Under the pieces are notes generated by a model that had not been told where the DNA came from, did not search any database, and saw nothing but the letters and a program-made list of their open reading frames with translations. DNA of 6,596 bases from Chromatiales bacterium (GTDB lineage: Bacteria; Pseudomonadota; Gammaproteobacteria; UBA6429; Thiohalophilaceae), in contig JALXDW010000193.1 in NCBI GenBank assembly GCA_027070385.1, positions 1 through 6,596 of the forward strand. The letters are read 5' to 3'. Positions 1 to 5,964 of the stretch are shown here, piece by piece (the stretch's first letter is position 1; every line of letters begins with the position of its first letter). A program made the position numbers and the translations under genes.

Positions 1-6
1 AATTAG

Positions 7-30
7 CCTTTCTTGCCCCGTCAAAAAAGG
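7..30. repeat. imperfect inverted repeat (possible hairpin)
   Basis: CCTTTCTTG at 7-15 and CAAAAAAGG at 22-30 pair over nine positions with one C/A mismatch, leaving the six-base loop CCCCGT. No T-tract follows on either strand, so it does not look like a classical intrinsic terminator. It may be the end of an upstream transcription unit outside the window, or chance in AT-rich sequence. The rest of 1-139 holds only promoter-like AT-rich sequence and no gene I can support. Confidence 0.3.
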
Positions 31-62
31 TATAAATACAATAATTTACTATAATAAACAGC

Positions 63-90
63 TTGAACTGACTGTTTTTTATATTAAATT
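63..90 (+). promoter_or_regulatory. weak sigma-70-like promoter candidate for the lipoprotein gene
   Basis: TTGAAC at 63-68 matches four of six positions of the -35 consensus. TAAATT at 85-90 matches four of six of the -10 consensus, with a 16-base spacer. It would start transcription about 40 bases before the ATG at 140. A perfect TATAAT also occurs at 50-55, but I see no acceptable -35 box 16-18 bases upstream of it. Either could be real or chance in AT-rich DNA. Confidence 0.22.
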
Positions 91-139
91 ACGCTAAAAA
101 TCGGCAATTAAGCCATCTTCAGCTATACTTAGCCCTACA

Positions 140-628
140 ATGAAAATTGTTCAAATAATAAACAAAACTGGCCACTCTTTCCTTTTTATGGCCATATTCA
201 GCCTATTGCTGCACGGTTGCAGTAGCTCACCCACAAAATCGTTCCATACCAAGACCCAGCAGCAGCATCTTAAAGTACTTAAAATAGCTAAAAAACAGTT
301 AGGCAAACCTTACCATTACGGTGGGCGAAGCCCCCGAACAGGCTTTGATTGCAGCGGATTAGTCCAATACAGCTACAAAATGGCCGGTATAAAGGTGCCC
401 CGTACAACCCAACAACTTTATCATGCTGCCAGACCAGTTAAACGCCAGCATTTAAAAGCCGGTGATCTGGTCTTTTTTCGTATCAATCGCTATAAAATAT
501 CGCACGTTGGTCTGTACCTTGGCAACAATCAATTCATTCACGCACCGTCGACAGGTAAAAGAGTCAATATTGCTAATATAAACGATCACTATTGGCGAAA
601 ACGTTTCAGCAGGGGCGGTCGTCTATAA
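140..628 (+). CDS. NlpC/P60 family (C40) lipoprotein, putative peptidoglycan endopeptidase
   Basis: This is a small lipoprotein with one NlpC/P60 cysteine peptidase domain, likely to cut peptide cross-links or stem peptides in periplasmic peptidoglycan, as MepS/Spr-like enzymes do. Residues 1-26 form a lipoprotein signal: a lysine near the N-terminus, a hydrophobic core and a lipobox LHGC with the acylated cysteine at 27. His at -2 is unusual but tolerable. The catalytic domain spans about 45-162. The nucleophile is C71 in GFDCSGLVQY, the catalytic histidine is H122 in ISHVGLYLG, and the third polar residue is probably H134 in FIHAPSTG. The 162-residue length suits a minimal one-domain member. 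I kept the ATG at 140 because starting at M17 would remove the charged n-region. No clear Shine-Dalgarno sequence precedes it. It is 108 bases from the next gene with a promoter between, so it is probably not part of the pilus-kinase operon. Substrate specificity cannot be read from the sequence. Confidence 0.93.
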   Translation: MKIVQIINKTGHSFLFMAIFSLLLHGCSSSPTKSFHTKTQQQHLKVLKIAKKQLGKPYHYGGRSPRTGFDCSGLVQYSYKMAGIKVPRTTQQLYHAARPVKRQHLKAGDLVFFRINRYKISHVGLYLGNNQFIHAPSTGKRVNIANINDHYWRKRFSRGGRL

Positions 629-645
629 AGACTAAAACTCGCAGA

Positions 646-674
646 TTATCAATACTATCGGTATACTATATAAT
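646..674 (+). promoter_or_regulatory. sigma-70-like promoter ahead of the kinase-pilT operon
   Basis: TTATCA at 646-651 (four of six matches to the -35 consensus) and a perfect TATAAT at 669-674 are separated by an ideal 17-base spacer. A second -10-like box, TATACT at 662-667, overlaps the spacer. Transcription would begin near 680, leaving a leader of roughly 55 bases before the gene at 737. This is the best promoter match I found in the window and the natural start of the downstream operon. It is a consensus match only. Confidence 0.5.
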
Positions 675-691
675 AAGAATAAAAAGAGCGC

Positions 692-714
692 AGCTGTCGG
701 CAAATGCCCCAGCT
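692..714 (+). other. possible leader stem-loop between promoter and first operon gene
   Basis: AGCTG at 692-696 pairs with CAGCT at 710-714, and inside it GGC at 699-701 pairs with GCC at 706-708 around an AAAT loop. A small asymmetric internal loop (TC against C) separates the two stems. The sequence after it (TGGGTTTG) is not a U-tract, so a terminator is unlikely. It lies within the inferred 5' leader, 22 bases before the ATG at 737, where it might affect mRNA stability or ribosome access. Chance pairing is possible. Confidence 0.3.
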
Positions 715-731
715 TGGGTTTGAACAATAGC

Positions 732-736
732 GAGGG
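732..736 (+). promoter_or_regulatory. Shine-Dalgarno-like GAGGG that questions the annotated start
   Basis: GAGGG at 732-736 directly abuts the ATG at 737, which is too close to serve that codon. It sits six bases before an in-frame TTG at 743, a normal distance. An in-frame TAG at 728-730 rules out any start further upstream, so ATG 737 and TTG 743 are the only plausible nearby starts. They differ by two residues. Confidence 0.45.
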
Positions 737-1204
737 ATGCCTTTGTCTAACGATGCATTAAAGTTACCAACGAAGCAGAAAAAGGTTCAATTATGGGTAC
801 ACCCCAGTGGCCCAGTGGTGGGTTCTCTGTTTATCCACCATAATGATGATGGACAGGATGAAGCCATTTTAGATATCTTAAACCACAATGAACCTTTTGT
901 TGTTTTTCAAGTTGATATGCCCAATGAGATTCGGTTCTATAACCGGCAATCGATCATACGCATCGAATACAACGACAAGGACAGTATAAACCAGTCGGCA
1001 CAAACACTTTATTGCACTATCCATATGATGGATGGAAGCCTGATTGAAGGAACAATAAAAGAAGCTCTCCCTCCCGAACATGCGCGATTATATGATTATT
1101 TGAACAAACAGGATAATCGATTTCTGAAAATTTATACTGACGACGATGAAATTTGTTTAATTAACAAATCATATATTAACCAGGTAACATTACCCGATAA
1201 TTAA
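737..1204 (+). CDS. hypothetical protein with internal duplication, first gene of the kinase-pilT operon
   Basis: I do not recognise this 155-residue protein as a named family. It has no signal peptide and no membrane segment, so it is probably cytoplasmic. It reads as alternating short hydrophobic stretches typical of beta strands, with acidic loops. It appears to be two copies of one unit of about 62 residues, 17-78 and 91-152. Residues 46-76 align with 120-150 at a constant offset of 74, sharing D46/D120, L48/L122, N49/N123, E64/E138, I65/I139, N69/N143 and I73/I147. G29 and G105 correspond once a two-residue gap is allowed. The start is uncertain by two codons because the Shine-Dalgarno-like GAGGG fits TTG 743 better than ATG 737. 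It lies 43 bases before the HEAT-kinase gene on the same strand and downstream of a good promoter. This suggests a role in the kinase/PilT system, for example as an adaptor or a phosphorylation target, but that is context only. Confidence 0.85.
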   Translation: MPLSNDALKLPTKQKKVQLWVHPSGPVVGSLFIHHNDDGQDEAILDILNHNEPFVVFQVDMPNEIRFYNRQSIIRIEYNDKDSINQSAQTLYCTIHMMDGSLIEGTIKEALPPEHARLYDYLNKQDNRFLKIYTDDDEICLINKSYINQVTLPDN

Positions 1205-1223
1205 ACTCGCTAACGTTTAATTA
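1198..1223. repeat. perfect 9-bp inverted repeat at the end of the hypothetical gene
   Basis: TAATTAAAC at 1198-1206 and GTTTAATTA at 1215-1223 are exact inverted copies around the eight-base spacer TCGCTAAC. The left arm contains the stop codon (TAA at 1202-1204) of the upstream gene, and the right arm ends 24 bases before the kinase start. The symmetry could form a weak AT-rich hairpin that tunes read-through or mRNA processing between the two genes, or be a binding site for a dimeric regulator. No T-tract follows, so full termination is unlikely. Confidence 0.45.
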
Positions 1224-1247
1224 CACAAAATGTAAAAGTTAAAACTG

Positions 1248-3713
1248 ATGAGTTTGCTGCACGGCTATAAAATAAACAAGGCAATATCAACCATTATTGA
1301 ATCTGATCCCGCTTCGGTACAGACAAAAGAGGCCATGGCGCGTCTTAAAAATATCGGCCCGGTAGCCATTCCCAAACTGATACAGGCATTATCTGAAATG
1401 CCACCACACTCTCCCATTGAAAATTTACTGGTTTCAATGCTGACAAACTCCAGTTTACCCGCTTATATTGATGGTCTTGCAGATGATGACAAACGCATTA
1501 TCTCAAGCGTAATGCGAATTTTAGGTACAACATCAACCTATGACCCTAACCGTTTATTTGATTTATTCAGTGATCCCAACATCCCCAAAAATGTTCTGGT
1601 ACAAATATTGATTGCCCAGAAAAAACGTCTGAGCGCAAAAACACTCATTGGTATTCTCGGTGAAGTAGACAAAAGTATTCATCAGTTAATTTTTAAAGTA
1701 CTCAATGAAATCGCGGATGAAACCATTATTCCCGATCTTATTCGTTACAGTAACAGTAAAGATCCAACCATTCGTACCTATGTAGCAAATACGTTGGGTA
1801 CTTTTAGTTACCCGGAAGTGCGCGATACACTTCTGAAAATGCTTTCAGATTCCAACAAAAGAGTACGTCAAACTGCCCTGACTAGTATCGGCAAAATGAA
1901 AATACCGATTAACAGCCACCCTGTTTGTAATTTGCTCAAAGATTCTGACTTGACGGTACAAAATACAGCCATCGATACACTGGTTAAACTCAATGACAAA
2001 CATACCGTTAAACATCTGATTGAAATATTGCAGGACGATTCCGAATATGTACGTCGAGCAGCAGTCGAAGTACTTAATGAAGTTGGCAATACCGATGCCA
2101 TAAAAGATCTATTGAATGCCCTGCGTGATAAAGACTGGTGGATAAAGGTACGCGCTGCAGATGCATTAGGCAGTATTGGTGGCCCCAGAGTTGTAGAAGC
2201 TGTTTTACAACTAATAAAAGATGAAGATGAATTCTTGCGAAGAACCGCTGTCGAAATTCTGAACTCTGTTACTGACGATCGAGCCTTTAAATACCTGGTT
2301 GATGCACTGGAAGATGAAGACTGGTGGGTACGTGAACGTGCAGCGGATGCTCTCGCTAATATGAAAGACAAACGTGCCGTAGAACCTTTACTTAAATTAC
2401 TGGATAACAAAGGTGAATCCACGCAAGTTGCTCTCAAGGCATTAACACAATTAAAAGATACCCGGGCTATCAAACCACTTATTCGTAAATTACAGCAAGC
2501 TGATGACAGCATAAAGCATGATATTTTAAATGCACTCGCGGAATTGACGGATAAACACCATGCAGAAGATGTGGAAGATGCTTTTACCCAGGTTATGCAG
2601 CATCCAGATCAGGATATACAAACCGCTGCGACAAAAGCACTTCAGACCATGCAGGCCAATATTGGGTCACAACCCTCATCAACAAGTTTGAGTGATAGTA
2701 TTCCTGGTTCATTAACGGGCTCGACGGCTTCTGAAAATAGTGATAACAGCTCTATTCCTAATACCGAAATGCTGGATCTAGCCGACACGGTTGTGAATAT
2801 AAACCCGCCTACACCAACAACGAGTTCCATTCCATCGACTAACTCATCCAATAGTGCAATGCGCTCTGTTATCGACCCCAATGAACTTTTACCGGGACAG
2901 ATGCTGGATGAGCGCTATAAAATTATTCGTAAAATAGGAAAAGGGGCATTTGGTGTCGTTGTTCTGGTCGAAGATCAGATGGTCAATGAAAATATTGTTC
3001 TCAAATTTCTAAATCCACAAATGGCCTCCGATGAAACCGTTATCCAACGCTTTGTACATGAACTGCGTTATGCCCGACGTATCACACATGAAAATGTTAT
3101 CCGGCTTTATGACTTCATTACTTTTGGTAAATCCTATGCAATATCAATGGAATACTTTGACAGTCATTCCTTTTCATTTGAATTAAAAAGCACCCAGTCG
3201 CTGGAAAAAAAGCGGGGGATTCAAATTTTTTGTGATATTTGCAGCGGTGTAAATGCAGCCCACAAAGTTGATGTTATCCATCGTGATTTGAAACCGGCCA
3301 ATATCCTGGTCAATGATTCACGGGTTGTTAAAGTTGTTGACTTTGGACTTGCCGCTGCAGCAAGTACGGCAGATTCACGTATAACTAAAAGCGGCATACT
3401 CGTTGGAACACCCACCTACATGGCTCCAGAGCAGGTACGCGGCCGCGCCATTGATAGCCGGACTGATATTTACAGCTTAGGTATCCTGATGTATGAAGCC
3501 TTCACAGGCAAACCACCGTACAAAGGTGAAGACCATATGGCCACCTTGTTTTTACACGTTGAAGGAAAACCCATTCCAGCTATCGAAAAAGACACAGCAA
3601 TGCCTCAACAACTAAACGATATTATTATGCGTGCAATGCATGTTGACCCGTTAAAGCGTTATCAAACTATCGAAGAATTAAAACAGGATCTGCAAAGCGT
3701 GGTAATTGAATAA
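1248..3713 (+). CDS. HEAT-repeat / Hanks-type serine/threonine protein kinase fusion
   Basis: This 821-residue soluble protein joins a helical scaffold to a eukaryotic-like Ser/Thr kinase. Residues about 20-470 are HEAT (PBS-lyase-like) repeats of about 31 residues, a protein-protein docking solenoid. The best conserved are at 255-386, with DWW motifs at 296-298 and 358-360. Residues about 474-540 form a Ser/Thr/Asn/Pro-rich, probably disordered linker. The kinase domain spans about 557-818 and looks complete: glycine loop G564-x-G566-x-x-G569, ATP lysine K586, likely helix-C glutamate E605, catalytic loop H678-R679-D680 with N685, D698-F699-G700, A726-P727-E728, D740 and R804. As an RD kinase it is probably activated by activation-loop phosphorylation, with T721 or T723 as candidates. 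There is no transmembrane segment or PASTA domain. An in-frame stop at 1233-1235 limits the start to ATG 1248 or nearby, and no strong Shine-Dalgarno is visible. The gene ends directly against the first pilT. PilT, FHA or pilus proteins as substrates are inferred from context. Confidence 0.95.
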   Translation: MSLLHGYKINKAISTIIESDPASVQTKEAMARLKNIGPVAIPKLIQALSEMPPHSPIENLLVSMLTNSSLPAYIDGLADDDKRIISSVMRILGTTSTYDPNRLFDLFSDPNIPKNVLVQILIAQKKRLSAKTLIGILGEVDKSIHQLIFKVLNEIADETIIPDLIRYSNSKDPTIRTYVANTLGTFSYPEVRDTLLKMLSDSNKRVRQTALTSIGKMKIPINSHPVCNLLKDSDLTVQNTAIDTLVKLNDKHTVKHLIEILQDDSEYVRRAAVEVLNEVGNTDAIKDLLNALRDKDWWIKVRAADALGSIGGPRVVEAVLQLIKDEDEFLRRTAVEILNSVTDDRAFKYLVDALEDEDWWVRERAADALANMKDKRAVEPLLKLLDNKGESTQVALKALTQLKDTRAIKPLIRKLQQADDSIKHDILNALAELTDKHHAEDVEDAFTQVMQHPDQDIQTAATKALQTMQANIGSQPSSTSLSDSIPGSLTGSTASENSDNSSIPNTEMLDLADTVVNINPPTPTTSSIPSTNSSNSAMRSVIDPNELLPGQMLDERYKIIRKIGKGAFGVVVLVEDQMVNENIVLKFLNPQMASDETVIQRFVHELRYARRITHENVIRLYDFITFGKSYAISMEYFDSHSFSFELKSTQSLEKKRGIQIFCDICSGVNAAHKVDVIHRDLKPANILVNDSRVVKVVDFGLAAAASTADSRITKSGILVGTPTYMAPEQVRGRAIDSRTDIYSLGILMYEAFTGKPPYKGEDHMATLFLHVEGKPIPAIEKDTAMPQQLNDIIMRAMHVDPLKRYQTIEELKQDLQSVVIE
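2043..2414 (+). repeat. tandem two-HEAT supermodule within the kinase gene (62 codons x 2)
   Basis: Residues 266-327 and 328-389 of the HEAT-kinase protein are copies of a 62-residue unit, each made of two HEAT repeats. By my hand count, residues 266-307 match 328-369 at 24 of 42 positions, including the RR-x-AVE-x-LN helix, the DWW motif and the RAADAL helix. The DNA copies have clearly diverged, so the duplication is not very recent. It is much tighter than the rest of the solenoid, where only the hydrophobic pattern is kept. Confidence 0.7.
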
Positions 3714-4808
3714 ATGTCCAGAATCAATGCTTTCTTAAAACTCGGGCGTGAACAAGGCTGTTCAGATATTCACCTGTCTGTTGGTTTGCCACCGCTTGTG
3801 CGTATGCACGGTGAGTTATCGCCCATAAAATATCGAGACTTAACCAATGATGAACTTGAGTCACTGGTAAATGAAATACTGAGTGAAGAACAACGTCATT
3901 TATTTAATCAGGGACACGATGTTGACTTTTCATATGAACATGAAGAAGTGGGCCGTTTCCGTGTTAACTTGTACAGAAAAATTTCAGGTATCGGTGCAGC
4001 ATTTCGAATCATTGCACCCCGTATTCCCAGTTTTCAGGATTTAGGACTCCCCTCTATACTGACCAAATTTCTGTTACATAATCAGGGGCTGGTACTGGTT
4101 ACCGGTGCAACTGGAACAGGAAAATCAACCACGCTTGCCACCATGATTGACTGGTTAAATCACAATCGACGCCTAAACATTATTACTCTGGAAGATCCTA
4201 TCGAATACGTGCATAAAAGTGACAAGGCACTTGTTATCCAGCGAAATGTTGGAACACATGTCGATACCTTTGCCAATGGTTTACGTGCGGCACTACGTGA
4301 AGATCCTGACGTGATATTGGTAGGAGAATTACGTGACCCTGAAACCATCTCAATGGCAATGACAGCAGCTGAAACCGGCCACCTTGTACTAGGTACACTG
4401 CACACGACTTCTGCAGTAAAAACGATTGACCGAATTATTGATGCCATGCCAACAGAACAAAAAACATTAACCGCCAGCTTTCTGGCACAGCACTTACTCG
4501 GTGTTGTCAGCCAAAAACTGCTACGCTCTGCCGATGGCAGAAATCGCAAAGCCATTCTTGAAATCATGTTTAATACATCCGGAATGGCAAATCTTATTTT
4601 AAACAGGAAAGTCTTTCAAATTCCATCCATACTGCAAACAGGTCGTGAACAAGGTATGCAGCTTATGGATCAGGCCTTACTCGAAGCGGTTAAAAACAAG
4701 GAAATTGATCCAGATGATGCCTATGTACATGCAACAGACAAGAAATTATTCCAGCGTTATGTCACCGATCCTGACCTTCTCCCGCAAGTAAACCTTGCAA
4801 TAAGTTAG
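3714..4808 (+). CDS. pilT: PilT-type type IV pilus retraction ATPase, first paralogue
   Basis: This 364-residue protein is a secretion-type ATPase of the PilT class, which forms a cytoplasmic hexamer at the base of type IV pili and powers pilus retraction. An N-terminal PAS-like domain (about 1-110, SDIHLSVGLPP at 17-27) precedes the RecA-like core. The Walker A motif is G131-x-x-G134-x-G136-K137-S138-T139, the Asp box is E160-D161-P162, Walker B is DPDVILVGE with catalytic E205, and the His box is complete with H223 and H230. The REDPDVILVGE wording is PilT-like and not PilU-like. The C-terminal AIRNLIRE motif, needed for retraction in studied PilT proteins, is badly eroded here (GMANLILN, 290-297), losing both arginines and the glutamate. 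The protein is about 20 residues longer than classical PilT (344). Its ATG follows the kinase stop TAA with no gap and in the same frame, so translation is probably coupled. The symbol is a family label and not a claim of orthology. Confidence 0.93.
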   Translation: MSRINAFLKLGREQGCSDIHLSVGLPPLVRMHGELSPIKYRDLTNDELESLVNEILSEEQRHLFNQGHDVDFSYEHEEVGRFRVNLYRKISGIGAAFRIIAPRIPSFQDLGLPSILTKFLLHNQGLVLVTGATGTGKSTTLATMIDWLNHNRRLNIITLEDPIEYVHKSDKALVIQRNVGTHVDTFANGLRAALREDPDVILVGELRDPETISMAMTAAETGHLVLGTLHTTSAVKTIDRIIDAMPTEQKTLTASFLAQHLLGVVSQKLLRSADGRNRKAILEIMFNTSGMANLILNRKVFQIPSILQTGREQGMQLMDQALLEAVKNKEIDPDDAYVHATDKKLFQRYVTDPDLLPQVNLAIS

Positions 4809-4812
4809 AGAG
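4807..4812 (+). promoter_or_regulatory. ribosome binding site overlapping the stop of the first pilT
   Basis: AGAGAG at 4807-4812 overlaps the TAG stop (4806-4808) of the first pilT and lies nine bases before the ATG at 4822. A ribosome finishing the first gene would be positioned on the initiation region of the second, which favours coupled and roughly balanced synthesis of the two ATPases. Confidence 0.5.
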
Positions 4813-4821
4813 TTACGCTAT

Positions 4822-5937
4822 ATGAACCGTATCGATGCCTTCTTAGAACTTGTTGTAAAACAAAACGGTTCCGATCTGCATATTATTGCGGGCAATCCAC
4901 CACGGTTGCGTTTGCATGGCGAGACACATACCGTTAAATACCGTGAATTATCCGCAACAGAAACACGCGAATTGTTATTCGAGATCATGACTGTTGAACA
5001 GCGTGAAGAATACCTTAAAAACCAAGTATTTGATTTCTCCTATGACGTACCCGGTTTGTCCCGCTTCAGGGTCAATGCATTCGAACATTTAAACGGAACA
5101 GGCATCGTCTTCCGTGTTATTCCAAGTAACATTCAATCGTTACAACAACTTGGTCTGCCACCTATTTTAAAAAACCTTGCCCGACAACGTAAGGGGCTGA
5201 TTCTGGTCACAGGCCCAACTGGCTCGGGTAAATCGACAACCCTTGCTGCAATGATCGACTTTATCAACAATCAACGTAAGGGACATATCTTAACGATCGA
5301 AGATCCAGTGGAATTTTTACATTCCAACAAGAAATGCCTGGTGAGTCAGCGTGAAATTGGCAGCCATACCCGAAGCTTTTCTTCTGCACTTCATTCGGCA
5401 CTGCGTGAAGATCCTGATGTCATCCTTGTTGGTGAAATGCGAGACCTTGAAACCATTCACCTTGCACTTACCGCAGCTGAAATGGGGATTCTTGTTATGG
5501 CAACCTTGCATACATCCAGTGCAGCCAGCTCTATCGAACGAATCATCAATGCCTTCCCTCCCGGTGAAGAACCTTATGTTCGCACAATGCTCTCAACTTC
5601 CCTGTGCGGTGTCATATCACAACAACTGGTACGCACAGCAGATAATCGGGGACGTATTGCAGCCATAGAAATTATGATAAACAATGCCGCTATTTCCAAT
5701 ATTATCCGTGAAGGAAAAACAGAACAACTCGACAATGTTATCCAGGGTGGAGCAATGCAAGGGATGCAATTAATGGATACCGCCTTAAAACGCCTTGTTG
5801 AATCCAAAAAGATTACTGGCGAAGAAGCCTTCCTGAAAGCGCGTAATAAAGATGACTTTAATATGATGCGCGATGAACTTGAAGTCGAAAAAGAAGAACA
5901 GAGTGTCACACCGACAACAACTGACTCTATCAACTAA
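4822..5937 (+). CDS. pilT: PilT-type type IV pilus retraction ATPase, second paralogue
   Basis: This 371-residue ATPase is a tandem paralogue of the preceding gene product. The two align without gaps over about the first 270 residues, and I count 74 identities of 130 over residues 121-250. Walker A is GPTGSGKST (131-139), the Asp box is E160-D161-P162, and Walker B is DPDVILVGE with E205, all intact. The AIRNLIRE motif is nearly standard (AISNIIRE, 290-297). The His box is altered: the usual TGHLV histidine is isoleucine 223 (MGILVMATLH), while H230 remains. Canonical PilT proteins keep both. The core is closer to Pseudomonas PilT than to PilU, whose Walker B region reads APDVILIGE. A tail from about 353 is acidic, then Thr-rich (SVTPTTTDSIN), beyond the usual PilT end, and contains pThr-x-x-Asp-like spacing suited to FHA binding. 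It starts 13 bases after the first pilT and ends 27 bases before the FHA gene. A role as accessory retraction motor or regulator of the first is inferred. Confidence 0.93.
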   Translation: MNRIDAFLELVVKQNGSDLHIIAGNPPRLRLHGETHTVKYRELSATETRELLFEIMTVEQREEYLKNQVFDFSYDVPGLSRFRVNAFEHLNGTGIVFRVIPSNIQSLQQLGLPPILKNLARQRKGLILVTGPTGSGKSTTLAAMIDFINNQRKGHILTIEDPVEFLHSNKKCLVSQREIGSHTRSFSSALHSALREDPDVILVGEMRDLETIHLALTAAEMGILVMATLHTSSAASSIERIINAFPPGEEPYVRTMLSTSLCGVISQQLVRTADNRGRIAAIEIMINNAAISNIIREGKTEQLDNVIQGGAMQGMQLMDTALKRLVESKKITGEEAFLKARNKDDFNMMRDELEVEKEEQSVTPTTTDSIN

Positions 5938-5964
5938 AATTAACCGGAAACAGGTAGAAAGAAT

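Noticed and set aside
50..55. Perfect TATAAT as promoter of the lipoprotein gene
   Set aside because: There is no -35-like hexamer 16-18 bases upstream, and such boxes are common by chance in this AT-rich stretch.
629..736. Intrinsic terminator after the lipoprotein gene
   Set aside because: The hairpin at 692-714 has no following T-tract and lies downstream of the better promoter, so it would not serve the upstream gene well.
1868..2512. 214-codon open frame on the minus strand
   Set aside because: It lies wholly inside the HEAT region of the kinase gene, is Ser/Arg-rich as expected of an antisense reading of these codons, and shows no recognisable domain.
4160..4567. 135-codon open frame on the minus strand
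   Set aside because: It is antisense to the conserved PilT core (Asp box to beyond the His box) with low-complexity Ser/Arg composition, so it is a shadow frame.
5351..5668. 105-codon open frame on the plus strand in another frame
   Set aside because: It overlaps the fully conserved Walker B and His-box region of the second PilT, and its translation resembles no family.
5574..5933. 119-codon open frame on the minus strand
   Set aside because: It is antisense to the C-terminal part of the second PilT, is Ser-rich and has no domain features.
4822..5937. Second ATPase named pilU
   Set aside because: Its position after a pilT suggests pilU, but the Walker B region reads REDPDVILVGEMRD as in PilT, whereas the Pseudomonas PilU I recall has APDVILIGE there, and AIRNLIRE is nearly standard. 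A tandem PilT-type paralogue fits better.
3714..5937. Extension ATPase (PilB/GspE) identity for either ATPase
   Set aside because: Both proteins are only about 365-370 residues, lack the long N-terminal domain and the four-cysteine metal-binding motif of PilB/GspE, and match PilT throughout.
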